A stretch of DNA of 64,000 nucleotides from Lithobates sylvaticus (GCA_028564925.1 CM053033.1:205712107-205776106); one strand, 5' to 3'. Numbered from the stretch's first letter, positions 41,401 through 46,953 are shown. Notes: generated from the sequence alone by a model not told the origin. Program-made: numbers and translations.

Positions 41401-44400
41401 TGAAGAAATTCATTTTCAAATTTCACAGTAAAGGCACAGAAATCTTAGCTCTTTTTTAAGGCAGCCGGCCTTCTAATGTATGTCACGTTTCCGTGTACAT
41501 TGATCCCCCGCCAGGTTTTACCCCCTGTCCGAGCTGCTCGGGTTCCTAACAATCCACCCTGAACCTAGGTATTATTAAGCGTTTGCACCTATGGGTTACT
41601 GTTCAAGCAACTTGTCTCCACGCTGAAGTCGGACCTCCCTGTTCCTCTGGGGTTTACTGTTCCTTCAGTACACTTGTATTCTGTGTATTTGTTCGGTCTT
41701 GTCGTTGTTCTCAGTGTTTTGCCTCTTGCTGCACTCTTGTATTTCCTTTGGTTTCTGTCTGTGAATCCATTTGTTTTCTGTTGCTGTGGGTGCTCTCCAC
41801 AGAATTGTTTCTTGTCGTTTGGCTTTGCCTCTCATTCCTCCTTGCTGTTTCCTTCTCTTTCTGCGCTATTGCCCAGCTTCACCCGCTCTCCTGTGCATCA
41901 TGCTTGTTCCCTGCATCCTCCCCCTAATGTCTCTTCTTGTTAGCTGCCGTATCTTTCCTTTGGCCCTTGTATCCTGTGTATACCCTGAGTCCATCCTGTG
42001 TGCTATCTGCTGGCGCTGTGCCCACACAGGTGTGTTAGAGAGCCACAACCTGGGGGCTGCCTTGCAACACAACATTCACACCTCCAGTGGCTCTGGTGAA
42101 GACCAGGCGGCTCCTTAGATCCTGAGACTCTGACACCCCCAGGTTGCGTACGATCACACTGCTCCTGCACCTTCCAGGATCCATACCCTGGCAAACCCGT
42201 TTAGTCGTCCCCACTGCTTTGCTAGATCCAGTTTGAGTTTGAAAGTCCCAGATATTCCAGTCCTCAATCTAGGCAATGTAAACACAGAACTGATGTTCTT
42301 AATCTGTTACAGAAAGACTGGGCTTTAGAGTTTCTGTTAGGGTCTTTAAGAAATGAATTACTTCACAGTAGACACAGCTAGAGAGGTCAGTGATTGCTTG
42401 AGTTTAACCTCTTTTACGTCTCGTTAGTCTGGGCAAAGGTGTACTTTAATGTTAGGCATGGGTTTTGGAGTTAGGATTATGATACATCATTTCGTTTTAG
42501 ATTTAGTCTACAGATTATCCCCGTACCCACTGCAAAAAAGGGGAAGTAAAAGCCTATCATTTTATTCATATGCTATTAAAGAGGAACTCCAGCTGACCTC
42601 CTCATTTTATTATTTTTTTTCCCCACTTACCTGATGGTGGTATCTGCACATTTCCGATACTCCCCTATTCAGTGGATCCATTGTTGACCCGCTGACATCC
42701 TCTCATGCCTGGCCACAGTTCCGTCCCGCGCCGTCATGTTCTCTCTGACGTCGAGAGGCCCGCCAGCTCTTCCAGGTTCAGCGGGAGGGACTTTCAATGA
42801 TGCGCTAATAGGCCCACCCCCTCCTCCTGTTCTTGAATGAAAGGCTATGCCTCCTGGGATATGTGACATACACATCCCGGAAGGCGCAGCTGGCAGTGTG
42901 CATGTCATTCGCCTAAGACAAGTGACGTGCATGGGGAGGCGTGGCAGACTTTAAATAAAAAAAAAAAAAGTAAACAAAAGAAAAAAAAAAAGCAATGCCC
43001 TATTCCTGCAGAGGAAGGGAGGAGGGGGGGAGAGGTGGGATCGTCCTCAGGAGGGTGAAGGTCTGCTTTAAATACTAGGAGTTCAGTTTTCCTAATCCCA
43101 CCCTTCAAACATCACGTGGCCAAAAGCCCATAGTTTTGGTTATATGATTAACACTTGATGGAGCATGCAGCAGGTTTTCTCCGAGAAAAGGTAACTATTT
43201 TATCTCGTTTATAACTTTTAATTAGTCATCACAACAATTCTGCTAATATACAGTAGTTATACAATTCATATCTTAGCATAGGCTGACTCTAAAGCAGGTA
43301 AAAAAAAATATTATTTAATATTAATAGGGGCATCCACGATTTTGCACATTGTTGTCTGCTTTAGGCTCCTTTCACACTTGTGCGACTTCAAAGTCGCGTG
43401 ATTTTATCGTGATTTTTGCCACGATTTCAAAGAATGCCTGTGTAAGTGGCATCAAAATCGGACCAAAGTAGTGCAGGAACTACTTTGAAGTCGGAACGAC
43501 TTGAAGTCGTACTAATATGAATCGCTGTCATTGGAAATCATGGGGAACAACTTGTCATGCTACTTTGCAGTCCCAAATAGTGGGACAAGTCGTACAAATG
43601 TGAAAGGGGCCTTACTAATACATTTGTAAGTTAAGGCAAGTGTTATATTAATATAATACATGTATATCAATTTTATTGTATGAACGTATGTACACAATTA
43701 TCTGTGTTCTTGCATAGTATGTTCTGTATTACAACAAGAAATATTTGTGGTTACGTGCAGTGTCACAGCCAAAGCGTAACTTCAACACAGTGCGGACACC
43801 GAAAGAGATTGCATCAGAAAATTCTCTCTCCAGGTATTACTGCTTAATATGGGCTCAAATACTATATGGATAGATGTGCCATCCATAAAAGAAACTGTGT
43901 ATAAATCCATTGAGACTGGGATAATCGAATAGAATCCAATATAGGCGTTGTCCTAATTTAGCCTGGGTACAAATGATGATAACAACATATATTTGCATAT
44001 TAAAGTGTTACTAAACCCAGGACCCTGCATTCACTATATCTGGTCTCCAACATTACACAGAACATGGAGATGCAATTATTTTAGTAAATATAAACCGCTA
44101 AATACCTTTTCTCATCAGCAGTATATAGCAGTCTTATGACTTCTATTAGTGTCTGGCAGAGCACTGGTAAAGCTTGTAGGAGGAGTTTTATGTAAAGGTC
44201 TGTTTTAAAAGAGATTGGAAATATATATTTTTAGAATCATACTTACCTAGGTGGATGCAACATCGCTCCAATACTGCATCTGTCCCCCTGGCTCTAAGAC
44301 TGAGAACTGAGTGATCAAATACTGACGATCTCTTAGTTTTTAGAGCTCCCTGAGCAGAGAGCTGTTGACTGTTAGGCACCACTGTCTGCTATGCCTCCCC

Positions 44401-46243
44401 CATGCTCACTGGAGCGATGGGCTGTGGAGGGAATGGGAGTGGCTGGCTCAGGCTCTCAGCAGCTTGCTGAGAGCCTGAGCCAAGTGCCAATCCAGGCATG
44501 TGGGCGGATCCCAACCATATGATGATGATGATCTTTCCCGAGCCTGGACCAGCTCTGTGACGTCAGCTGACAGTAGGCTTCAAGAGAAAGTAAAGCCTCT
44601 TAGGAAAAAAAAATTAAAAATACACCCTGCAAGGCAAAGGCATAATGAGCTAGTATGCACAGCATACTAGCTCATTATGAATTACTTACTTGAGATCGAA
44701 GCCCCCGCAGCGGTCCTCGGTCACCTCCTCCGTTGCCGCCATGATACCCGGAGTGACTTCCAGGTATCGCGGCTCCAGCGCTGGTGCCGCCACTAACGGC
44801 ATGATCGCCGTTAGAAACAGCACGCTTAGTGCGCCTGCGCCCAATGTCTACGTTGCATGTGCCGTAGACATCGGTGCCGCTATTCTTGCAAATATCTCCT
44901 AAACCATTTAGGTTTGGGAGCTATTTCTTGCACCTACAGGTAAGCCTTAATCTAGGTTAAAGTGGTTGTAAGGGGTTTAAAACCTCTTTCAGCCTGCTGT
45001 CTGCTGAAAATTGGGTCACAGGATTGCAGAACAAACTGCACTCCTGTGATCCACAGGAGAAGTACAGCCAAACAAGATTTGGCTGTACTTCTCCTTTAAG
45101 TAATATGCAAATTTTGACCTCTGCTAGAAAAGTCAACTTTTCTTACACCCTTTGTACCTCCAAAGTTTCCCTATTGGTCCTTCAGTAGAATGGGTGGTCT
45201 CACTGACCAACCGGGAGCTTAGGGAGGGAGGGGGAAATAGTTTAAAGTGGAAGTAAACCCATCAGTTTAACAGTTTCAAAAAAACAGTTACATTTCTTGC
45301 ATGCCAGGAATATAACTGTCACATTGGTTGTACTCTCAACCAAACTGTCAAACCATTCAATGTCTGGTGTCATAACTGATCACATGTGCAGCATCGTGGC
45401 AGTTGAAGATTAAACAGAGGCCAAGATGGCAGCTTCCTTGGCTGAAAACGATAGGAGGGTTTACTTCCACTTTAAGTATATTGTTTGGCAGGTACGTACA
45501 GGTATACTGACGGAAGAACTGACAATATCTGTTGTGTTTATCTGTACAGAAATGTATCAGATTCTTTCATTCACTCTCCTATCCTGCAGTGGGAAGAGGA
45601 AAGGAAAAATGTGTCTGTTATAGGCAACATACTAGGACAATTCTCTCCATACACACATAGATAAATAATGCCCACTAAAGCCCCATACACACGCTCGGAT
45701 TATCCGAGGACCAGGTCCGTCGGATCATGTCCGTCGTACTTTGTCCGATGTTGGTTTTGCGTACACACGGTTGGACAAAGTTGTCGGAAAATCCGATCAT
45801 TCTGAACGTGGTGACGTTTGTTGCCTACGACGGGACTACGTAGAGGCTAGTAGCCAATAGCTTTGGTCTTGTAATGTGATCTGAGCATGCGTAGCACTTT
45901 GTCCGTCGGAATTCGCTACACACGATCGGATTTGGTGTGATCAGACTTTGTTGTCAAAAAATCTATCCAGCAGGAGATAGGACTTTGTCCGTCGGACAAT
46001 CCGATGGAAACTGTCCGATGGTGCCTACACACGGTCGGAATTTCCGACAACATTGTCTGATAGGACAGAATCCATCGGAAAATCCGACCGTGTGTATGGG
46101 GCTTAAGTCCTATCTCCTCTTTTGACCTCTCCTGTTAGTTCATTCTCTCTTTGCCCTGTGTTAACTGTCTTTTTCTTTTCTCTGCCAGGTTGCTGTTCTG
46201 CTGCTGGTTTCCGTGGCTGCTGCGTTCCGAGATGCAATCCTAA
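5848..46243 (+). CDS. clip3: CAP-Gly domain containing linker protein 3 (CLIPR-59), complete spliced coding sequence
   Basis: In mammals CLIP3 is a membrane-anchored CAP-Gly protein of the trans-Golgi network and plasma membrane, linked to AKT and to endosome-to-TGN traffic. Thirteen exons join in frame by GT-AG introns: 5848-5983, 7447-7586, 10266-10359, 21641-21802, 23651-23769, 24947-25183, 27992-28127, 38224-38352, 38477-38611, 38722-38845, 40657-40721, 43761-43833, 46189-46243. They give 534 residues against about 547 in human. Order: conserved [15 protein letters not shown] near residue 40, three ankyrin repeats (about 105-220), CAP-Gly 1 (about 285-342, GKNDG), Ser/Thr-rich linker, CAP-Gly 2 (about 408-470, GKHDG), then a C-terminus with adjacent Cys521-Cys522. 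CLIP4, the closest paralogue, lacks this LLFCCWFPW ending. The start codon is the first ATG before the conserved block. The introns are loaded with repeats, but the coding frame shows no break. Upstream non-coding exons and the promoter were not identified. Confidence 0.96.
6077..6683. mobile_element. TA-flanked MITE with CCGTATATAC ends, copy 1
   Basis: The left end ccgtatatacttgagtataa mirrors the right end tatacttgagtatatacag, with TA on each side. The interior holds modules around ggggccctgtatctcggggc. Tc1/mariner-like by TSD; nested in the hAT MITE. Related copies at 26538 and 32290. Confidence 0.8.
6783..7060. repeat. Degenerate minisatellite, C-rich
   Basis: About ten imperfect copies of a 25-30-bp unit like cccccatcacatcagaggt, inside the hAT-type MITE. 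Confidence 0.6.
7447..7586 (+). CDS. clip3: clip3 coding exon 2
   Basis: Acceptor ttacag at 7441-7446 and donor gttggt at 7587. It encodes [20 protein letters not shown] and onward to KIDVIGSE, the conserved region before the ankyrin repeats. It ends on a codon boundary (residue 92). Confidence 0.95.
7671..8385 (-). mobile_element. Retroposed insert with 17-bp target duplication
   Basis: An identical aatatatacagcatatc flanks the insert (7654-7670 and 8386-8402). The left end is a T-rich run (7671-7697), that is, a poly(A)-like tail on the minus strand. This is the hallmark of target-primed reverse transcription. I do not recognise the body. Minus-strand frames of up to 111 codons show no known domain. 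Confidence 0.8.
8568..9309. mobile_element. Outer MITE with aattcacactaatgca-type ends
   Basis: The left end ggcctaattcacactaatgc and right end gcatatgcattactagtgtt are imperfect inverted repeats. The middle is occupied by the element at 8612-9095. Confidence 0.5.
8612..9095. mobile_element. TTAA-flanked MITE, ttaaagcggttgtataccc ends
   Basis: Ends ttaaagcggttgtataccc and gggtatacaaccgctttaa are perfect inverted repeats that include TTAA. A CpG-rich centre and a sharp hairpin cataatgagctagtatg / catactagctcattatg (9004-9042) follow. A reversed relative lies at 44589. Confidence 0.85.
9363..9535. repeat. Internal fragment of the CCGTATATAC MITE
   Basis: It matches the interior of the copy at 6077 (gacattgctgcagatggaca, aatttggggttcctagcgcc) but has no terminal repeats. 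Confidence 0.7.
9547..10000. mobile_element. Tc1-like transposon fragment
   Basis: The run ttacagctgcaagtcttttt ... accagctttgcacatctaga is the familiar non-transposase part of a vertebrate Tc1-like family. Degenerate; no terminal repeat was found. Confidence 0.5.
10003..10078. mobile_element. Short MITE of the gtacacac family
   Basis: It starts taatgccccgtacacacaat; a weak mirror, ttgtgtggccattggtta, lies at the right. It may be an internally deleted copy. Confidence 0.45.
10266..10359 (+). CDS. clip3: clip3 coding exon 3 (first ankyrin repeat)
   Basis: It encodes [20 protein letters not shown] then [11 protein letters not shown], with the [10 protein letters not shown] ankyrin signature. 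Acceptor gacag, donor gtaatg. The 11.3-kb intron after it holds the Ngaro-like element. Confidence 0.95.
10925..10986. repeat. (AT)n microsatellite
   Basis: Two AT runs separated by ataaccataa. Confidence 0.95.
11039..11431. mobile_element. TTA-flanked MITE, tgccccgtacacacgg ends
   Basis: The inverted ends tgccccgtacacacggtcgg / ccgaccgtgtgtatggggca are flanked by TTA (11036-11038, 11432-11434). The 3-bp TWA duplication suggests PIF/Harbinger. The interior repeats short gtcggaaaatctgaccg-like blocks. Confidence 0.88.
12333..15600. repeat. Direct duplication of about 1.6-1.75 kb inside the Ngaro-like element
   Basis: Unit 1 (about 12333-14083) and unit 2 (about 14084-15600) share long stretches, for example tccatggggttgcagcctca, gggcgttagttactgtcaca and ttcagcttcttgccccagta. 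Unit 2 lacks part of the 13370-13500 region. Within each lie 60-bp sub-repeats like cggcggcacaacgattcgta. A third partial copy lies at 16030-16480. Confidence 0.85.
16580..17345. other. Unclassified AT-rich insert-like stretch
   Basis: It starts with ccacactccaatataacgcc and holds gttgacgcgtttcactccct then catcggtgcttagtcata. This 'acgcgtttc' wording resembles the segment at 47690-47760. No coding sequence. Confidence 0.4.
17362..17574. mobile_element. TTAA-flanked MITE, ttaaagcggagttcca ends
   Basis: The left end ttaaagcggagttccaccc is answered by gtggaactccgcattaa. The hairpin-like middle (attaaaagtcagcggctata / tagctgctgacttttaat) is shared with the copy at 29369. Confidence 0.78.
17575..18245 (+). 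pseudogene. Tyrosine recombinase region of the Ngaro-like element (fossil)
   Basis: The translated stretch contains [40 protein letters not shown] and later HVIKKL. These are typical of the recombinase of Ngaro/DIRS-type elements. The region is broken and is split further by the foldback at 18246. Confidence 0.7.
18246..18727. repeat. 482-bp foldback palindrome carrying exon-like sequence in both arms
   Basis: The ends tatcccaaaagtttttaata and tattaaaaacttttgggata match. Both arms encode, on opposite strands, nearly the same peptide [15 protein letters not shown] then [19 protein letters not shown]. Each is followed by a donor-like gtaagt; the right arm also has an acceptor-like ctacacag before it. 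The inner segment is palindromic too (cctcgaggggat / atcccctcgagg). I do not recognise the peptide. Confidence 0.85.
18751..18770. repeat. (CT)n microsatellite
   Basis: A short pure CT run next to the foldback. Confidence 0.8.
19109..19520. repeat. B1-A2-B2 terminal block of the Ngaro-like element
   Basis: B1 19109-19232, A2 19233-19413, B2 19414-19520. B1 and B2 share ggccagcagaccagggcaca and cctcaggtctatgtta. A2 matches the start of the element at 10698. Confidence 0.78.
19637..20077. repeat. Large foldback with a second palindrome in its centre
   Basis: The left arm (cttattggactttact ... gctaaaatcacatata) is mirrored by the right arm (tatatgtgattttagcaatt ... agtaaagtccgataag). Inside, gagcttagtaaatgag and ctcatttactaagctc form another inverted pair (19734-19850). 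Probably two foldback insertions. Confidence 0.75.
20468..20642. mobile_element. TTA-flanked MITE of the gtacacac family, short
   Basis: Ends tgccgtgtacacacaatcgg / cgatcgcgtgtacgtggca, with TTA at 20465-20467 and 20643-20645. Confidence 0.85.
20982..21395. mobile_element. MITE of the gtacacac family
   Basis: Ends tgccgcgtacacacaatcgg / ggtcgtgtgtgcggggca. The flanks are ttg and taa, so the duplication has decayed. It ends about 245 bp before clip3 exon 4. Confidence 0.82.
21641..21802 (+). CDS. clip3: clip3 coding exon 4 (second ankyrin repeat)
   Basis: It encodes [20 protein letters not shown] then [20 protein letters not shown]. Acceptor tttaaag, donor gtgagg. The phase matches the single overhanging base of the previous exon. 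Confidence 0.95.
21902..22288. mobile_element. TTAA-type MITE, decayed
   Basis: It begins ttaaagcagaacttcactct and ends near gagtttgctttaa. It resembles the ttaaag-family ends, but the terminal match is weak. Confidence 0.45.
22614..23195. mobile_element. Tc1/mariner MITE, cagtatctgacaaaagt ends
   Basis: The left end cagtatctgacaaaagtgag is mirrored by aacttttgtgagatactg, preceded by TA. It is interrupted by the element at 22793. Confidence 0.72.
22793..23105. mobile_element. TA-flanked MITE with perfect cagggggtcccc ends
   Basis: Ends cagggggtccccgacttacg / cgtaactcggggaccccctg lie between TA dinucleotides (22791-22792, 23106-23107). CpG-rich interior with cgcatgcgc motifs. Its near-perfect ends suggest it is younger than the element at 475. 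Confidence 0.88.
23191..23300. repeat. (TG)n(TA)n(CA)n compound microsatellite
   Basis: A TG-rich start, a 60-bp TA core and a CA-rich end. The reading frames it creates are not genes. Confidence 0.95.
23651..23769 (+). CDS. clip3: clip3 coding exon 5 (third ankyrin repeat)
   Basis: It encodes [20 protein letters not shown] and [19 protein letters not shown]. Acceptor ctcttag, donor gtgaga. It ends on a codon boundary (residue 217). Confidence 0.95.
24095..24150. repeat. Short hairpin in clip3 intron 5
   Basis: tcagcaatgacatcttcggg pairs with cctgaagacatcattgctga across a loop of about 12 bases. Confidence 0.75.
24250..24940. other. Intron 5, no feature recognised
   Basis: I see no coding potential, terminal repeats or simple repeats of note before the exon 6 acceptor. 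Confidence 0.5.
24947..25183 (+). CDS. clip3: clip3 coding exon 6 (ankyrin to CAP-Gly linker)
   Basis: A 237-nt exon with whole codons, encoding [20 protein letters not shown] through [18 protein letters not shown] to [11 protein letters not shown]. The LGDRVLI part opens CAP-Gly domain 1. Acceptor atacag, donor gtaaca. Confidence 0.95.
25509..25690. repeat. Degenerate satellite of aattccgaattttcgga units
   Basis: Blocks of 8-18 bp built from ttcggaa, aattcggaa and their complements repeat in both orientations, so the tract is locally self-complementary. Confidence 0.75.
25799..25962. repeat. Foldback around a (TAA)n/(TTA)n core
   Basis: ctgaaataacgaatgctgca + tctaaacaaatggaacg is mirrored by cgttccatttggttagatgc + ggcattagttatttcag. 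The core is a TTA repeat. Confidence 0.8.
26353..26411. repeat. (TA)n microsatellite
   Basis: A nearly pure TA run of about 58 bp. Confidence 0.95.
26538..27293. mobile_element. TA-flanked MITE with CCGTATATAC ends, copy 2
   Basis: Ends ccgtatatactcgtgtataa / ttatactcgagtatatacgg with TA on both sides. The interior has extra inverted modules (tggggccccgtatctcaggg / gtgatacggggcccc), making it the longest of the three copies. Confidence 0.88.
27360..27790. repeat. Repeat fragment related to the MITE at 48605
   Basis: It shares aatggggtcaaattgaag..., gcagtgatgagaaaattcga and cttttgaataacattcat wording with 48680-48915. No clear ends. Confidence 0.5.
27992..28127 (+). CDS. clip3: clip3 coding exon 7 (CAP-Gly 1 core)
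   Basis: It encodes [20 protein letters not shown] then [19 protein letters not shown] and CPPKH. The GKNDG tubulin/EB-binding loop is intact. The usual Gly before the first strand (TGTLRF in mammals) reads Ala here. Acceptor ttttgcag, donor gtgagt. Confidence 0.95.
28264..28666. mobile_element. TTA-flanked MITE, ggcccctttcacac ends
   Basis: Ends ggcccctttcacat / cgtgtgaaaggggcc with TTA at 28261-28263 and 28667-28669, the PIF/Harbinger pattern. The interior is rich in gatccgccgg-like palindromes. Confidence 0.88.
28670..29030. other. Intron 7 segment, no feature recognised
   Basis: AT-rich sequence without open frames or repeats that I can place. Confidence 0.5.
29031..29334. mobile_element. 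Tc1-like transposon fragment
   Basis: catctcaaaaaagttggaac and neighbouring sequence match a common vertebrate Tc1-like terminal region. No transposase remains. Confidence 0.45.
29335..29921. mobile_element. TTAA-flanked MITE hosting another MITE
   Basis: Left end ttaaagtggttctaaaagc, right end caatgccactttaa. The sequence either side of the insert at 29369 (agttttttttac / tgcattctatgg) matches the uninterrupted copy at 39351. Confidence 0.75.
29369..29804. mobile_element. TTAA-flanked MITE, second copy of the ttaaagcggag family
   Basis: It lies between TTAA at 29369-29372 and 29801-29804, with the right end gtggagctccgctttaa. It shares the agccagcagct / agctgctggcttttaata hairpin with the copy at 17362. 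Confidence 0.8.
29918..30320. mobile_element. TTAA-type MITE abutting the previous one
   Basis: It begins ttaaagctgaacttcagaga and ends near ccagaagttagaatttaa. It shares its left TTAA with the MITE ending at 29921. Confidence 0.55.
30346..30752. mobile_element. MITE of the gtacacac family, decayed right end
   Basis: Left end tgccgcgtacacgcgaccag preceded by TTA; right end tctggccacgtgta followed by TTA. Interior blocks like gtccgacggatttg are typical. Confidence 0.75.
31150..31463 (-). mobile_element. tRNA-derived SINE, antisense
   Basis: On the minus strand it starts with the tRNA-like A-box sequence tagcttagtgggtagcactc, followed by the common central block of this vertebrate SINE group (gtttcctcccacaagccaaa) and a variable tail. 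The B box is decayed. It is the better-kept of two copies. Confidence 0.75.
31467..31873. mobile_element. TAA-flanked MITE, ggcccctttcacac ends
   Basis: Ends ggcccctttcacacctaa / cagtgtgaaaccagcc with TAA at 31464-31466 and 31874-31876. The interior holds taccgcggta-type palindromes. Confidence 0.85.
32290..32863. mobile_element. TA-flanked MITE with CCGTATATAC ends, copy 3
   Basis: Ends ccgtatatactcgactataa / ttatactcgagtatatacgg, TA on each side. It has the fewest internal modules of the three copies. Confidence 0.88.
33184..33566. mobile_element. hAT-type MITE with perfect 8-bp duplication
   Basis: tataaagc occurs at 33176-33183 and 33567-33574. The ends cacacctcccaac / acagggagttatg are imperfect inverted repeats. 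The blocks gggacaga and agggacagtccc resemble a widespread amphibian/fish repeat. Confidence 0.82.
33665..35212 (-). mobile_element. Tc1-like transposon with transposase remnant, interrupted by a MITE
   Basis: Inverted ends cactcaccggtcactttatt / aataaagtggccagtgagtg; TA follows the right end. On the minus strand, 34194-34460 encodes QQDNAPC and then [20 protein letters not shown], the second and third catalytic-region motifs of Tc1/IS630 DDE transposases. The gene is degenerate, and the MITE at 33785 is inserted beyond the transposase C-terminus. Confidence 0.88.
33785..34193. mobile_element. MITE of the gtacacac family inside the Tc1-like element
   Basis: Ends tgccgcgtacacacgacg / gaccgtgtgtacgtggca, flanked by taa (33782-33784) and tta (34194-34196). 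It must be younger than the host transposon. Confidence 0.85.
35249..35612. mobile_element. MITE-like repeat, ggccatacac ends
   Basis: It starts aaggccatacacggttcgaa and ends cagtgtaaggccagcttaa. It contains the hairpin ggttcgaatctcagctggtt / ccggccgagattcgaacc. Confidence 0.5.
35617..35908. mobile_element. MITE-like repeat, gacccgtacacacggg end
   Basis: The left end taagacccgtacacacgggc is loosely mirrored by tagtgcgtaccaggctttaa. It directly follows the previous element. Confidence 0.5.
36068..36492. mobile_element. MITE, agccccatacacacgg subfamily, copy 1
   Basis: Ends agccccatacacacggtcgg / gcgtgtgtatggggct within TTA/TAA. It holds the block caagaccaaagctattggct shared with 11262 and 45846. 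Confidence 0.85.
36605..37020. mobile_element. MITE of the gtacacac family with perfect TAA duplication
   Basis: Ends tgccgcgtacacacgatcgg / ccgactgtgtgtacgccgca, with TAA at 36602-36604 and 37021-37023. Confidence 0.88.
37024..37520. other. Intron 7 segment, repeat-like but unplaced
   Basis: ccctctgtttttaacataaa and cagttataggttggggtggt flank sequence similar in wording to 35930-36030 and 36500-36600, read in the opposite sense. No coding sequence. Confidence 0.4.
37525..38101. mobile_element. TA-flanked MITE with ccgtatttatcggcgtataa ends
   Basis: Left end ccgtatttatcggcgtataa, right end ttatacgccgataaatacgg, between TA dinucleotides. The right end carries extra tandem cgtgttatacgccgg units. 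It ends 122 bp before clip3 exon 8. Confidence 0.88.
38224..38352 (+). CDS. clip3: clip3 coding exon 8 (inter-CAP-Gly linker)
   Basis: It encodes [20 protein letters not shown] then [20 protein letters not shown]. It finishes CAP-Gly 1 and enters the Ser/Thr/Pro-rich basic linker. Acceptor ttctag, donor gtatgt. Confidence 0.94.
38477..38611 (+). CDS. clip3: clip3 coding exon 9 (start of CAP-Gly 2)
   Basis: It encodes [20 protein letters not shown] then [20 protein letters not shown] and DFAP. The intron before it is only 124 bp. Acceptor tcgcag, donor gtaaca. Confidence 0.95.
38722..38845 (+). CDS. clip3: clip3 coding exon 10 (CAP-Gly 2 core)
   Basis: It encodes [20 protein letters not shown] then [20 protein letters not shown], with the GKHDG loop intact. 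Acceptor ccacag, donor gtaaga. Confidence 0.95.
39351..39790. mobile_element. TTAA-type MITE, uninterrupted relative of 29335
   Basis: It begins ttaaagtggttgtaaaggca and ends tggctttaataaagctttaa. Its sequence ttttaccttcatgcattcta serves as the empty site for the insertion at 29369. Confidence 0.65.
39856..40027. repeat. Old foldback related to the element at 53106
   Basis: gggaatttaataaaactagt ... aaccaatcagcttct is mirrored by agaagctaatcagttac ... agcaaattttcc. The centre ttgttcagttaagctttg is shared with 53212-53232. Confidence 0.7.
40657..40721 (+). CDS. clip3: clip3 coding exon 11
   Basis: It encodes [20 protein letters not shown] then T. The donor is gtaggt at 40722, chosen because it joins to ATG (Met) as in mammalian HQVTMTQPKR. 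A second GT at 40726 would break the frame. Acceptor ttctag. Confidence 0.9.
40731..42570. other. Intron 11, no gene recognised
   Basis: It holds open frames on both strands (for example 40711-41220 minus and 41583-41927 plus) without a recognisable domain or codon logic. The 41460-42235 part is pyrimidine-rich and may be an unclassified repeat. Confidence 0.45.
42576..43097. mobile_element. TTAA-type MITE, decayed
   Basis: Left end ttaaagaggaactccagctg; right end aggagttcagttttcctaa. GC-rich interior. Confidence 0.55.
43364..43611. mobile_element. TTA-flanked MITE, ggctcctttcacac ends
   Basis: Ends ggctcctttcacacttg / caaatgtgaaaggggcc with TTA at 43361-43363 and 43612-43614. It lies 150 bp before clip3 exon 12. 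Confidence 0.85.
43761..43833 (+). CDS. clip3: clip3 coding exon 12
   Basis: It encodes [20 protein letters not shown] then SLS. Acceptor cgtgcag, donor gtatta. Confidence 0.93.
44589..44958. mobile_element. Reversed relative of the MITE at 8612
   Basis: It shares the cataatgagctagtatg hairpin, ccgtagacat and ttgcacctacaggtaagcct with that element in opposite orientation. Its right end is cut by the next MITE. Confidence 0.75.
44957..45099. mobile_element. Small TTAA-flanked hairpin MITE
   Basis: It starts ttaaagtggttgtaagggg and ends acttctcctttaa, with the stem aggagaagtacagccaaa / atttggctgtacttctcct. Confidence 0.65.
45242..45475. mobile_element. TTAA-flanked MITE, ttaaagtggaagtaaaccc ends
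   Basis: Perfect inverted ends ttaaagtggaagtaaaccc / gggtttacttccactttaa. Close to the ends of the element at 50409. Confidence 0.88.
45679..46103. mobile_element. MITE, agccccatacacac subfamily, copy 2, opposite orientation
   Basis: Ends agccccatacacacgctcgg / ccgaccgtgtgtatggggct, TAA at 45676-45678 and 46104-46106. It is roughly the reverse complement of the copy at 36068. It ends 85 bp before the last clip3 exon. Confidence 0.9.
46189..46243 (+). CDS. clip3: clip3 terminal coding exon with the palmitoylation motif
   Basis: It encodes [17 protein letters not shown] then TAA; acceptor tctgccag. The two adjacent cysteines (521-522) match the palmitoylated pair that anchors mammalian CLIPR-59 to membranes. 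The next bases are taken as the 3' UTR. Confidence 0.95.
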
Positions 46244-46396
46244 CCTTGTTTCCTGCTAGCCCAGCATCCTGTCACCTGGAGCCACAGACTGCCGCCTCCC
46301 TCTGTCTGTGTCTGCATCCCCTGACTCCCCAGTGCCTTGTCTAATGTTCCTCTGACTAAGGGGCCCCTCTGTGTGTCACTGTCCCATTCAGTGCAG

Positions 46397-46402
46397 AATA
46401 AA
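46397..46402 (+). promoter_or_regulatory. Candidate clip3 poly(A) signal AATAAA
   Basis: A canonical hexamer 154 bases after the stop codon, the first downstream. A short 3' UTR is plausible, but a longer one cannot be excluded. Confidence 0.5.
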
Positions 46403-46892
46403 TCAAGGAGTGGGGGCCAGGTCATTCTGCTAAAGGTTCACTTGCTTCCGTCTTCTACAGAACCTTCTACCTGAAAAAGGCCAAATCGGCAGGAACCTCC
46501 AGCGCGGCCTGAGCTTGTCCCAGGTTGCCCTTTATTCTCTGTTTCTAGGAATGACAAAACAGACACACTGGGTTACTGCTGACCTAAAGAACTTTAGCTA
46601 TCAAGGCAAAAAGCAAAGTGCAATAATCCATAACAACCAATCACCAATGTCCTGAGTTCTCTAAAGTGCAGAATGCAAAAATCTGATTGGTTGCTGCAGG
46701 GTGCTGCACATCATTGCTCTTTGTGGTATTATTATTTTTAAAATTACCCAAAATACTCTACAATAACATAGGCATCCCTAGCCCCAATCACCACATTCAC
46801 CAGCCACTGATTGGTATTACCAACTCATAATCAATCACTAAACTAGCGCCCAATCAATAACATAAGTGCATCATATCCTAAACCAACATTGC

Positions 46893-46896
<4 letters not shown>
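46403..46896. other. Sequence downstream of clip3, no gene recognised
   Basis: Possible continuation of the 3' UTR. No open frame or repeat of note was found. Confidence 0.4.

Positions 46897-46952
<56 letters not shown>
46897..46952. repeat. (TA)n microsatellite
   Basis: An uninterrupted TA run of about 55 bp. Confidence 0.95.

Positions 46953-46953
<1 letters not shown>

Noticed and set aside
41583-42118. Cys/Leu-rich plus-strand frames in intron 11
   Set aside because: Pyrimidine-rich sequence readily gives such frames. No domain, no splice logic and three overlapping frames are open.
5848-46243. Assignment to CLIP4 rather than CLIP3
   Set aside because: The protein ends in [17 protein letters not shown], has two CAP-Gly domains and about 534 residues, all as in CLIP3. 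CLIP4 is longer and lacks this tail.
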